Of a stretch of DNA of 64,000 nt, positions 10,988 through 21,000 are shown one piece after another. The stretch's first letter is position 1. Each line of letters begins with the position of its first letter. The notes beneath the pieces were generated by a model. It ran no database searches. It was not told the origin of the DNA and was given only the letters and a program-made list of their open reading frames with translations. Both the position numbers and the translations under genes were made by a program. Source of the stretch: Globodera rostochiensis (lineage: Eukaryota; Nematoda; Chromadorea; Rhabditida; Heteroderidae); assembly GCA_018350325.1 (NCBI GenBank), contig JAEVLN010000038.1, forward strand, positions 124,001-188,000, in the 5' to 3' direction.

Positions 10988-11469
10988 ATGACCCGTAAGC
11001 AATTAATTGCCCGAAGGCGTCGCGCGAGGGGGGAGTTGGAATTCCGCCGCCAGGAAGCGCTCGCCCGGGCCTGGGATGACGATTATAATAAAGCCCGGGT
11101 GGCCCATCACGAGATGGGCCACCCGGGCTTATTATGGTTTCAGAGGCACGCCGGAGTCTTTGAGAGCGTATCTTTTTCTTTTTAAAAAATGGGAAGACGC
11201 GGAGGGGGGGGGGGATACCGCCAGCTGAGCGCTGGGGCTCAGATCTAAACTAAAAAAAATGTTTCAAGGTGACCGTCATCCGGGTCGGCCAAATTCTGGG
11301 ACTCACGACGAGCATACTACCCCTCAGCATGACGCGGGCGCAAATGAAGGCCCTCTTGTGCGTTCGGCTTGCCGGTCAGGTTGCCGAACATCTGGCATTC
11401 GACCGCAGTGTCGGACATGGCGACGCCCTGGGCGGGGACCAGCTGAACTGGACTCGGACGGCGCGGGCT
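10988..11469 (+). CDS. M41-2: peptidase M41 domain fragment (HEMGH)
   Basis: Exons 10988-11167 and 11269-11469 give about 127 residues. Exon 1 has VAHHEMGHPGLLWFQ (zinc-binding HExGH). Exon 2 has MTRAQMKALLCVRLAGQVAE, AFDRSVGHGD and GGDQLNWTRTARA. The Asp in GDQLNW aligns with the third zinc ligand of FtsH/AFG3L2 (GAQDDL). It lies head to head with the truncated ALG9 copy A. A donor (GCT|gtaatt) follows exon 2, but no copy of the C-terminal exons is found before the next M41 copy. It is therefore 3' incomplete, or it reads into downstream M41 exons. The AAA+ ATPase domain of real FtsH proteins is absent. Confidence 0.55.
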
Positions 11470-12138
11470 GTAATTTATTTTTTTCTGTTGGCATATAACT
11501 AGGGCTCGGGTTATATGCATTTTGCATATTTTTAAATAAGTTTCAATGTAATTAGCTCAAAAAAGATGTTGTTACACGTTGGTCTTTTTCTTTTTTGACC
11601 ATTTTGAAATTGCATGTTTTGCATATTTTGGCACTTTTTTGACTCAAAATTCTTTAATAAAAATGCAATAAAAAAACGAATTTTTGCTTACTTTGAGGAT
11701 TTTGTAGCATATTTTGGCAAAAAATGTTAAATGTTTTGGCCATTTTTGGTGCATATAAATCCGAGCCCTACATATAACGCATAAGTACCAAAAAAAAAGC
11801 ACCGTCCATTGTTCGCCTGTGTTTGGCCAAATCCGAAATGTGCCGAGGCATCTTTCATACGTTCGTTTTTGTTGGGACGGCAACACTTTTGCGCACAATT
11901 TGCTGCCCGTGCAATTCTTCGATTTCAAAATGCATAAAATTGCGGTCGCTGTCATTTTGCTGCTGCGCAGTTGTAGTTGAGGAATTTGTTGGTTGACGGA
12001 CAATCTCAAAACGGCATTCATCAGCAACGGCACTTTCGGAGTTTGGCATTTTGACGTAGGCGGCACAAAGTTGGAGCAGTTCATAAAAGATCATCCTAAA
12101 AAGTGATCAGAAAGACACACTGTTGTTGATTATCACTG
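11470..12138 (-). pseudogene. Unrecognised exon fragment (minus) in AT-rich DNA
   Basis: The minus-strand frame 11855-12094 (ELLQLCAAYVKMPNSESAV, then CRFEIVRQPTNSS) has coding-like composition and is repeated with changes at about 13690-13830. The first 300 bp of the segment are AT-rich without a gene. I do not recognise the protein. Confidence 0.35.
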
Positions 12139-12235
12139 CGAAAAATAGTGCCAACTTTGAGGAGCCGATCAGATACACCAATGGCTGGACGGGCAGCGCG
12201 TAGAGCAGCACCAGCCAAGAGCTAAATGGGCTCAA
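12139..12235 (-). pseudogene. ALG9 exon-4 fragment
   Basis: This is the same minus-strand ALG9 exon-4 piece as at 1018-1113, here with a small internal deletion (agcagcaccagcc). It is followed by the conserved M41 5' flank and then M41-3. The association of this fragment with an M41 start marks a repeated duplication unit. Confidence 0.75.
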
Positions 12236-12463
12236 AAATACGGATTTTTTTAATAAAATTAGTAGAACGGCACCAAAACCCTCAAAAAATGTTCAACAAT
12301 TGAGGGCATAAATTCAAATCAACATAACGCCAAACAATTTAATAAAACATTTTTCTGGATTCCTTTGATGCGACACGTTGTGTCAAGCCACCTCCCCCCC
12401 CCCAATCCTGATGTTTATACCAGTGTAATTAAACGAATTTAGATAAAGCAATTTTTTCTTAAA

Positions 12464-12935
12464 ATGGCAAGAAACCGAATCGCCCAACGGCGTCGCCGAA
12501 GGGAAGAGGCGGAGTTCAAACGCCTGGAAGCGCTTGCGAGCGCCGGCGGCCAAAATGTCGCGCGAGTGGCCCATCACGAGATAGGCCACTCGGCCCTATT
12601 GTGGTTTCAGCGGGCGGCGGGCGTGTTTGAAAGCGTATCTTTTTATTTTAAAATAATGGGAAGAAGGGGGGGGGGGAGGAAATACCGTCAAAGCTCCCAA
12701 CCTCAACATGAATTAAACCCACTGTTTTTAAAAAAAATGTTTAAAGGTCACCGTGGTCCAAGTGGGCGACAAGTTGGGCTTGACGAGAAACAAGTGGCCC
12801 GCCCAAAAGACACGCGCCCAAATGAGGGCCTTGATCTGTGTGCAGATTGCCGGAAAGGTCGCCGAGGAACGCGCTTTTGAGACGAGCCTCCTCCATGGCG
12901 TTGACCAGCAAAACTGGATTCGCACCGCTCGAGCG
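12464..12935 (+). CDS. M41-3, 5' part: stand-alone M41 peptidase (HEIGH)
   Basis: Exon 1 (12464-12634) and exon 2 (12747-12935) are open and in phase. Exon 1 is Arg-rich at the N-terminus and has VAHHEIGHSALLWFQ. Exon 2 has KTRAQMRALICVQIAGKVAEE and HGVDQQNWIRTARA. A donor follows (GCG|gtactt); without splicing the frame stops at 12953. C-terminal M41 exons lie at 15942-16085 and 16135-16191. Joined to them, the protein would be about 187 residues: a complete peptidase domain without the ATPase domain. Exon 2 with its upstream intron is duplicated at 15118-15396. Paralogy to paraplegin/AFG3-type i-AAA/m-AAA peptidases is from motif order. Activity is untested. Confidence 0.6.
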
Positions 12936-12984
12936 GTACTTTTAATTTCTTAACTGGCGTCAAAAAAAAATGCAGGTCCCACAA

Positions 12985-13500
12985 AAAAAAAGATTTTTAA
13001 GAGGGTTCTACGCAATTCTGAGAACCACTCGGGGGTTATCGGGGTCGCTGATCACGAATATGACATTAGATTTATCATATAATTATCTTAATTTTTTGAA
13101 AAAAAAAATTTTTCTCAGCGTAGGAAAAATAAAGAGAGAAAAAACATCGCAAATGTAATTTTTGGACCAATTTTTCTTAACAAATTAAAAACCCCAAAAA
13201 AATTTCCCTGCGGCGCTTATCGGCGCCGCTTTTAGGGACTTTGAAAAGGTTGTACTTTTTCAAAAAATCTTAGATGTTGAAATCATAGATTACCGTGTTA
13301 CCTCTTGTAATTCCACACTCTCTAATAATTCCGCACTTTCTGAGGAGGTTGAAAAATAAATCCACATGTGGAATTACAAGAGGTAACACGGTAGATAATT
13401 ACATGGTAAATCTAATGTCATATTCGTGATCAGCGACCCCGATAACCCCCGAGTGGTTCTTAGAATTGCGTAAAACCCTCTTAAATTTTTTTTTACAACC
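12985..13500. repeat. Foldback element, roughly 110-bp arms
   Basis: Sequence at 12985-13095 (with ccactcgggggttatcgggg and gatcacgaatatgaca) returns as reverse complement at about 13386-13495. A related foldback lies at 24940-25580. Between the arms there is no gene. A second short inverted pair (cctcttgtaattccaca and its complement) is nested near 13300-13390. Confidence 0.8.
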
Positions 13501-13540
13501 ACCCCTTTTTTGCTGTCTAAAACAATTTTTTTTTCTGCTG

Positions 13541-14330
13541 TCATATAACGCAAGTCAAAAAAGCACCGTACCCTGCTCCCAAGTGTTGATTGGTGATCAT
13601 GACGCCCGGGGGGATGCGAATTGTCCAAAAACATGTGCAAATTGGCACAAACCGAGTTCGGCACTGAATGTCGTCACTTTCGGCACAATTCGTCCGCTGC
13701 GCTGGTGTTGTTGATGAATTTGTTGGTTGACGAACAATCTCAAAACGGCATTCAGCTAGGACGGCACTTTCGGAGTTTGACATTTTGACGTAGCCGGCAC
13801 AAAGTTGGAGCAGTTCATGTAGTTGTAGTTGGCAAGTCGATGGCTGAACTGCTTGAGGAACACGAAGGACAGTTCGGGCTCGGAGCTCACCCAATCGATC
13901 AGGACCTAAGAAATTAATCTGATCACTTCGGATAGGATCTGATCAGTTTTGCCCACTTTTTGTATATTATTTGATCCAAAAATGGCGGTTGGAACATTGT
14001 TCAAAAATCCCCATATAACAGAATGGCAACAAATGACATAATGCCAACAATTTGAAATCGTTCCCCCCCCCCTACCAGCGGGTCAAAATGGATTTTGCGC
14101 AGCAATGAAAGTGCCAAAATGTCCGGCGCAAGCGCTGTTGACACGTCCAACGGATTTGTGCAAAAAATGTTTTTTGTGTTCGAGTTGAGCCGTTGAATTG
14201 CGGCCATTGTCTGCAGACAGCGCTCATCGTTCTCGAGCAGTGCATCCATGAAAATGTTGACGACCCGACAAACATTTCGTCCAGCTTCGTCAAAAACTGA
14301 TGGAATTGTCGAGCGAACAATTTCTGTAAA
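13541..14330 (-). pseudogene. Unrecognised minus-strand gene remnant
   Basis: The exon at about 14085-14322 encodes EIVRSTIPSVFDEAGRNVC...NIFMDALLENDERC...LALSLLRKIHFDPL, with acceptor tttttacag and donor CTG|gtaggg. It joins in phase to an exon at about 13790-13905 (VLIDWVSSEPELSFVFLKQF). That frame is then lost, and the similar copy at 11855-12094 uses another frame, so a frameshift is likely. About 24540-24760 carries another diverged piece. I do not recognise the family. Confidence 0.4.
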
Positions 14331-14596
14331 AAAAGTCAATTTGATCAGATCACTCACCAATGATCATGCTGATCGGTGATCACGATCGTTTCTGACTTTT
14401 TGAATGGCTGATCAGGCACTTGATCAGAGCCTGATTAGAGCCCCTTAAGTGATCGGGCGCTTTTTTGATCACAACTAATTAACCGATCTAATCATTTGAA
14501 TCTGATTGGAATCGGTGGGGATGACCTGATCATATAAAAACTGATCATTTCCCATAATTGGTAAGACCTTCAATGTTTTCTTGAAATCCGATCAAA

Positions 14597-14770
14597 GTGA
14601 GGCCCAATGCAAAATATGCGACGCTGTTTTGACGCATTGGCGTCCGATCGTCAGCGGCAGCAATTGATGATGAATGCCGCCGCCGCCGCTGCTCCGAATG
14701 GACTGCCAAATCGGCGGACGCAAAAGTCCGAATGCGCGAAACGCCGCCGAACCAAATTTTATCTAAAAAA
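14597..14770 (+). other. Possible orphan coding exon (Ala/Arg-rich)
   Basis: An ATG-started frame reads MRRCFDALASDRQRQQLMM, then an alanine run and a basic end, and stops soon after. GC content is much higher than in the flanks, which suggests coding origin. No family was recognised. The surrounding 14330-14600 is AT-rich with many TGATCA motifs. Confidence 0.25.
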
Positions 14771-14935
14771 GTAATTTTCGAATTATTTTTTAAGGTCTAA
14801 AATGATGTTGGAATTTACAAAAAATTTTCTTAAGAAAAAGGCAGCCAAAAAATTTTCAAAAAAAAGATTGGCAAAATCTCGAAGTTTGTCGAGACTCGGA
14901 TCAGAGTCTTGGACCTCCCAAAAATGCTCCCCGAA

Positions 14936-15118
14936 GTCCCACCGTTGTGAATGTGGCATTGCGCATGCCAACAAAAATGAATGTACAAATTTGCGAGCTC
15001 AACAAGGTGGCCGAGATGTTTGAACTTGTATTGGATCCAGTCCAACTGGACAAAACGCCAAAATGTTGCCAGAAGAGAGCGCCGCAGGGGCGTGTCGGCG
15101 ATTGGAAACGGTTCAGCG
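14936..15118 (+). repeat. Duplicated coding-like segment (GDWK), copy 1
   Basis: The segment is open throughout and encodes NVALRMPTKMNVQICELNKV...QGRVGDWKRF. A near-identical copy is at 15577-15760. It begins sharply at ccaccgttgtgaatg in both copies and here runs directly into the M41 intron and exon-2 duplicate. The RVGDWK...F ending resembles the PAPS-binding motif of cytosolic sulfotransferases, but the rest is too short to assign. The opposite strand is also partly open. Confidence 0.4.
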
Positions 15119-15207
15119 TGGGAAGAAGAGGGGGGGAGGAAATACCATCAAAGCTCCCAACCTTAACATGAATTAAACCCACTGTTTTATTAAAAAAATG
15201 TTTAAAG

Positions 15208-15396
15208 GTGACCGTGGTCCAAGTAGGCGACAAGTTGGGCTTGACGAGAAACAAGTGGCCCGCCCAAAAGACACGCGCCCAAATGAGGGCCTTGATCTGT
15301 GCGCAGATTGCCGGAAAGGTCGCCGAGGAACGCGCTTTTGAGACGAGCCTCTACCATGGTGTTGACCAGCAAAACTGGCTTCGCACAGCTCGCGCG
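15208..15396 (+). pseudogene. Duplicate of M41-3 exon 2
   Basis: This copy is 189 bp long, the same length and frame as 12747-12935, and nearly identical, including about 90 bp of upstream intron (15118-15207). It has acceptor tttaaag|GTGACC and donor GCG|gtacct. No exon 1 precedes it. It could be an alternative exon 2 of a long M41-3 gene or a dead duplicate. Confidence 0.6.
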
Positions 15397-15576
15397 GTAC
15401 CTTTAATTTCTTAACTGGCGTCAAAAAAAAAATTCAGTGCCAACAGAAAAAAGTTTTTTTCAAAAGCTATAAAAAGCTTGTTTCGAGGAAAGTTTTTGGT
15501 TTTCGTAGAATTCGAATCTTTCTTCCATTTCGCCCAATTTTAAACCCCAAACCCAAATTCGAACGATTCCCTTTTT

Positions 15577-15760
15577 GCCACCGTTGTGAATGTGGCATTG
15601 CGCATGCCAACAAAAATGAATGTACAAATTTGCGAGCTCAACAAGGTGGCCGAGATGTTTGAATTTGTTTTGAATCCAGTCCAACTGGACAAAACGCCAA
15701 AATGTTGCCAGAAGAGAGCGCCGCAGGGGCGTATCGGCGATTGGAAACGGTTGGGCGTCA
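15577..15760 (+). repeat. Duplicated coding-like segment (GDWK), copy 2
   Basis: Close copy of 14936-15118, again starting at ccaccgttgtgaatg, with the same frame open to QGRIGDWKRLG. The upstream 15480-15570 is a piece of the dispersed attcgaac/gggtc repeat family. Confidence 0.4.
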
Positions 15761-15941
15761 GTGGTTTGATGCTGCTGATCTGCTGGAATGTTTAAAAATG
15801 GACAGATTCTCTGATCAACGGGTTTCCCAAGGATCATCTGATCAGTCAATCAGCAAACACAGAGTCACCCCCCCCCCGAGGGGCCGGACTTGATGACCCC
15901 CGAGACTCGAGACCCCAATAACCCCAGACCACGGTTTTCAG

Positions 15942-16191
15942 CTCGTCCGAGCAAGCCGAGCCGACCGGGAGCTCGCTCCTGAGCTGCAGGAGGCCCACCT
16001 CGCCGCCGCGATGGACACGGTCATTGCGCAGGCACATGACCGCGTGCGGCGCATTCTAATGGCCAATGAGAAGAAGCTGCGGCAGGTTAGCTTAATTTAG
16101 TGTGTGCGAATTTTTTTTGTTGCTTATTTTACAGATGGCCCAGCTGCTGTTCCGAAAGAGCAGTTTCAACGCGGACGAGTTTCGGAGGTAG
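15942..16191 (+). CDS. M41-3, C-terminal exons
   Basis: Exons 15942-16085 and 16135-16191 encode VRASRADRELAPELQEAHL, AMDTVIAQAHDRVRRILMAN, EKKLRQ and MAQLLFRKSSFNADEFRR. This matches the C-terminal helical part of M41 peptidases (for example AFG3L2 DAYKRTVALLTEKK...LLLEKEVLDKND). The frame fits the end of M41 exon 2 (phase 0). The last exon either stops at TAG 16189-16191 or is spliced at AG|gtagct, as the equivalent exon of M41-5 is. Confidence 0.6.
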
Positions 16192-16225
16192 CTTAATTTC
16201 GCCTAGGGGAGTGTTTGAAACCTTA

Positions 16226-16480
16226 TAACTTTTTGTTTATTTGATCAAACCAAACATTCTTGGTATCATTCGAAAGCACTATGTTTGTAGATGCTATAAT
16301 AGAAAAGAGCTAAGCGATTCGACTTAAACATGAAGATATGAGTCACCGCGCGAAACTGTTACAAAAAATGGCAATTTTCACACGTTTAAAGCTAAATCTT
16401 TTTTCGAAAAGACGAATCGGTTAGCTTTAGCTTGATCAACAGCATACTGAGAGCTTTTGTATGATACCAATTTTGTTCGG
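16226..16480. repeat. Diverged foldback element
   Basis: The left half (ccttataacttttt, ggtatcattcgaaagc, gagctaagcgattcg) is mirrored by the right half (gacgaatcggttagct, atgataccaa). A reverse-complement copy lies at 28313-28550, in both places just downstream of M41 C-terminal exons. The motifs match the foldback at 1130-1500. Confidence 0.7.
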
Positions 16481-16526
16481 TTTGCTTTCTTTCCCATTAA
16501 ATAAATTTTATTCTAAAAATGATCAC

Positions 16527-17207
16527 CAGGGATGCTACTTTTAGGTAAGAAAAATTGGAGAATAGGTACCTAAATAGATGAGAAAAAATGCCAAAATAGG
16601 TACTAAATAGGTACAAAACCGTGAAATAGGTACAAAAATAGGTAAGTAAAAAATTTTTACCGAAAATTTTTAAACACCAAACAAAAAAAGGGATTATAAA
16701 TAAAAGCATATTTTGTGGTTTCGAGCATATTTTGGCATTTTTTATCGATTTCTGACTGTTTTTAAAAAAAAAATTAATATTTAACGATAGCCTTTTTCGA
16801 AAAAAATCCATAAAACTCGCATAAAAATAAGGAAACAAATTCGGCGCTGAAAAGGCCGGGCCCAAATGGCGCTGGAGCCGAAATGGCCAGAGTGATGAGT
16901 TGACCTGGCGTTTAAAACTACCGGAATTGCCATTTTTCGGTATTTTTGGTGCACATTTTGGCTTTTTTTTTTGGCATTTTCAGCAGAATTATATTAAAAA
17001 AAAAATTCAAAAACCTGAAAATAGGTAACAAAAAGGTCGAAATAGGTAGAAAAATAGGTACCTAGGTAATAGGTAGAAAAAAGCCGAAATAGGTAAAAAT
17101 AGTTATTATAAAGTCCATTCTAGGAGCTTCAAATGTGTTTTTTGTGCTTAACTCAGCGTGCCAAGTTCGCAGAAAAAATAGGTATTTACCTAATAGTAGC
17201 ATCCCTG
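16527..17207. mobile_element. Non-autonomous hAT-like DNA transposon
   Basis: A 681-bp element with terminal inverted repeats CAGGGATGCTACT...AGTAGCATCCCTG, flanked by a perfect 8-bp target-site duplication ATGATCAC (16519-16526 and 17208-17215). The duplicate locus at 32663-32670 carries one ATGATCAC and no element, an empty site. Many aataggta motifs fill the interior and there is no transposase frame. An 8-bp TSD and CAGGG ends fit the hAT superfamily. Confidence 0.9.
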
Positions 17208-17270
17208 ATGATCACTGATTTTTTTTTTCTCTAAATTTTCCTAAAAATTCTTTTTTTTTTTATTTTGCAG

Positions 17271-17325
17271 GGAGGACGGGATTGACCACACACGACAACT
17301 TTGGGAGCTTCTTGCGTGTTATTGA
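17271..17325 (+). pseudogene. Orphan last exon of MRPS22
   Basis: After tattttgcag the 55 bp encode EDGIDHTRQLWELLACY and a stop, nearly identical to the last exon of the intact MRPS22 at 32555-32609. The five upstream exons are not present on this side. The exon sits upstream of the intact ALG9, as in the third copy. Confidence 0.88.
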
Positions 17326-17425
17326 ATTTTGTTTTTACATTTTGATGAATAAAAATTTGTTTTTTCTTCCTTTTTATTGCTTTTCATTGTATGTTTTTTT
17401 GAACTTTTACATTCATTGCATAGCG

Positions 17426-17987
17426 CACTATGGGTCCACTCCAGCAGCAGAGAAAACCCCCTGTACTATCTCGCTTTTCCCTTTTATCTCTAACATGTTC
17501 TCTTCCTTTGGCGTTCTCTCTCACCTTTTTTAACCAACAAAAAAGCATCCCGCACTTCGAACACAAGAATTTTTGTTTAAACACACCGATTTGCCTAATT
17601 TTTTGCACAGAGCTTGCCAACTAAATTGTCTACCCAAAAGCAACTTGCTTTAAGTCCAAAGCAACTTTTTTCTTAACACTTTTCAGCAAACAAGTTGAAA
17701 ATTTTGAAATTCTTCAAACCAAATTTTTTCAAAATTCTCCAAACTCCTCCAAATTTTGGTAGGGGTAAGAAGAGAGCACTAGAAGCCCGTCTGCAAAATT
17801 TGGTCACGAAATATACCGTTAGCCTGTGTTACAAAGTCTCGAAAATCGAAAGAAATTTCAGTGGTGGGGGATAGGGTGTCTGACCTACGCTGTCTGCCGC
17901 ATGGTCATTTTTTTGAATTAGTGCTAAAATCGCATAAATTTTGGCGCATCGTTCATTTTTGTCTGCTGCTGGAGTGGACCCATAGTG
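17426..17987. mobile_element. Small DNA transposon, CACTATGGG ends, 6-bp TSD
   Basis: A 562-bp element with inverted ends CACTATGGGTCCACTCCAGC / reverse complement, flanked by ATAGCG on both sides (17420-17425 and 17988-17993). The matching site in copy C (near 32447-32458, reverse complement gcatagcgtttt) has one ATAGCG and no element. A relative lies at 45226-45775. No transposase is encoded. Confidence 0.9.
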
Positions 17988-18047
17988 ATAGCGTTTTATT
18001 CAAAATATCTTCAAAAAAATACGAAAAAAAACTTTCAATTATAGACA

Positions 18048-21000
18048 ATGGGAAAAACTACCAAAAATTTTTCGCTTTTAATGCGAAAAGGCAATTCGCG
18101 CGTGCCAATGCGACGTTTGCAAAAGGATTCGGCGGTAGAAGATGCAGCAGCGTTGACAACAACGACGGCAAGCAGTTCGGCAGGTCGGAGAAGCGAAAAT
18201 TATCGTTTATTTATTTAAAGACAATTGTAATTAGGACAATCGGCATTGAAGGACGAATTATCGACAAATGGCGAATGGAAATTGGCTGGACGAAAAATAG
18301 ACACGGACTGGACGCTGTCGCGTTCTGCTGCCTTGAAAGTTTGAAGCAATTTTTATTTGTTGTTGAAAAGCTTGAACATTTTTTTTAAAACGCTTAAAAA
18401 TTATGGCAATTTTTTTTTGTTGTAGATTTTGGTGTCGATTCGCCTGTCCGCCTCGCTGTGGTCGATCATTTCTGACTGTGACGAGGTGTACAACTACTGG
18501 GAGCCGCTTCATTTGGTGCTGTTCGGCCGTGGCTTCCAAACCTGGGAGTACGCGCCCAACTACGCGATTCGGTTGCGCATTTTTTGATTGATTTGGATTT
18601 GTGCCCCCATCTGTTTAACATTTTTGAGGGTTTTGGTGCCGTTCTACCAACTTTATAAAGAAAACAGACAGATTTTTTGAACCCATTTAGTTCTTGGCTG
18701 TATGTGCTGCTCTATGCTCTGCCCGTCCAGCCGTTGGTGTATCTGATCGGGTCCTCAAAGTTGGCACTATTTTTCGCCATCCGCTTTCTGATCGGGTTTG
18801 TTGATCATTGGTGATAATTAACAATTTTTGGGATGACATCAGACCGGGATTTTTTATCAGATCACAATGTTGTTCAATTCCCATGCCTTTATCCGATCAG
18901 TGATGTCTTTGTGATCACTTTTCAGGATGATCCTTAACTTTTGTAATCTGATCAATGGCAGAACACAATTCAAAACTTCCATTTTGAATAATTGGATCAG
19001 ATCAAATTTTACCCGATCCGTAATGATCTGATGATCGATCCCTAATTTTCAGTGCCCTCTGTTTGTTCGCTGAACTGTCACTGTACGAAAGTGTGTGCCG
19101 TCGTGCGGGCAATTCGGTTGGTCGTGCCTTTTTGCTGTTCAGTTTGCTGTCGCCTGCGATGTTTGGCGCTTCCTGCGCTTTTTTGCCCTCCTCCTTCAGC
19201 ATGGCATTGAACGCGCTTGCAATGGCACTTTGGCTGCGCGAGCAATGGTGCCCAACAATTTTTGCAAAAATATTCTTTGTTTTTTGTTGGTTAAGGTTTC
19301 TGTCCATTTTTTTGACCGCCTCCAGTGCCCTGGTTGGATGGCCCTTTGCTGCACTGCTCGGACTTCCGATTGTGCTCCAAATGTTGCTGCTTCGTTCCCA
19401 ACTTGCGCTCAAATTTGTGCTTTACTCATCCATTTCTGGTGCCGTTCTGTTGGCATTACTTTGTGCCGTCGACTCCCATCTCTTCGGCAAATTTGTCATT
19501 GTGAGGTTTTGTTTTTTTCACAATTTTTGGGGCTGTTCCATTTTTTTAAAAAATAATTTTGGTGCCATTGTTTTCATTTATATTTATTTCCAAGGCTCCG
19601 CTGAACATTGTGCTGTACAACATTTTTTCTGCCCATGGCCCAACTCTCTACGGGTAAAAATTGAATTTTTATAATTTGTTGGATTGACATGACACACTCT
19701 GATCAGACATATGGATTCGATCACTACTGATCACCGGATTAATTTTCCCGTTTAGTGTTGAGCCGGCCTCCTTTTATATGCGCAATTTGTTGCTGAACTT
19801 CAATGTTGTTATTCCATTGGCTGTAGTTGGACTGGTCGGACTGTTGCTGATCCATTTTGTTGCAGCACCAAAAGGCGGAAAAGAGGGACAAATTGGCAAG
19901 CATCAGCAGTTCATGTATGCACTGCTTCATGGTGAGCGTGGAAAATGTTTATTAATAAATAAACAATTTGACTTTAACCAATGTTATGACCAAATCTGAT
20001 CAAAATCCAAAAATGTGGTCAAATTTTGATTGGAAATTTTCGAGTTGGGATGAGCAAAAAAATTGGCTTGGAACCGGGTGAGTATTTTGTGTAGTCGGCG
20101 ATGGTCCGTGCGGATGTACAAAGGGTCCCCCCTCTTGTTTTTTTTTTCTCAAATTTATTTCGGGGGTGGGGCATGCCCCCCCCCCTGGCTACGCCCCTGC
20201 CCTTAAGAATCGACTTTTAAACGAACATTTTTTGGAAATTGCTTAACAAAAATGCAATAAAAAGGAAAAAATACACCCTTAAGAACTGCCCCCCCCCCGA
20301 AAAAAACGGGCCTGGTGCCAGGTACTTGTCCAACTCGTGCACCCGTGCGCACCCTATCCTCGAAATTGTAAAATTTTGAAATATTTTTTTCAAATTTTTC
20401 ATAAGATATTTATAAATTAGAAACAATCCAAAGATTGGCCGCTGACGAGGGGCTGCGGCAGCCGTGCCAATGCGGGCACAATGCCATTTGTGCTCATTTC
20501 GCTGGCCGCTCTCCTGTGGTTGGCCGTCTTTTTTGTCCAACCGCACAAAGAAGTGCTTTTGTTGCTTTGTTAAATAATAAATAATTTTTTTGTTCTTAAA
20601 TTCAAAAAACTCATTACTTTTCTTTTTTTAAATTTGGTTTTATCCTTTTTTAAATTTGAGAATGCCCACATTTTTCAGGAGCGTTTCCTGTTCCCGGTGT
20701 ACCCGCACATTTGTGTGCTGGCCGCTGTCGGCATTGACATGCTTCGACGGTTGCTGCTGGTACTGCTCGGTGTCGTCTTCGTGCCACGGCCCTCACAATT
20801 TTATCGCTTTGTCGTCTACGGCACTACCGTTTTCTGCTTGGCATTGGCCCTCCTTTTTGTGCTTTGCAGCGTCTCACGCATTGCAGCAGTTCGACGCAAC
20901 TATGCCGGATTGATGGAAACGTACAGGTAGATGGTACATAAGCAAAAATTCTGCAGAAATTTTTCGAGAAGAATTTCAATCAAAAACTCCCAAAAATTGC

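Noticed and set aside
17426..17987. Assignment of the element to CACTA or Transib
   Set aside because: The ends begin CACTATGG, but both members show 6-bp target duplications, not 3 or 5, and no transposase is present.
19063..19674. Single 203-codon membrane protein
   Set aside because: It is ALG9 exon 5 plus an intron that happens to stay open plus exon 6; splicing at 19248-19295 restores the family alignment.
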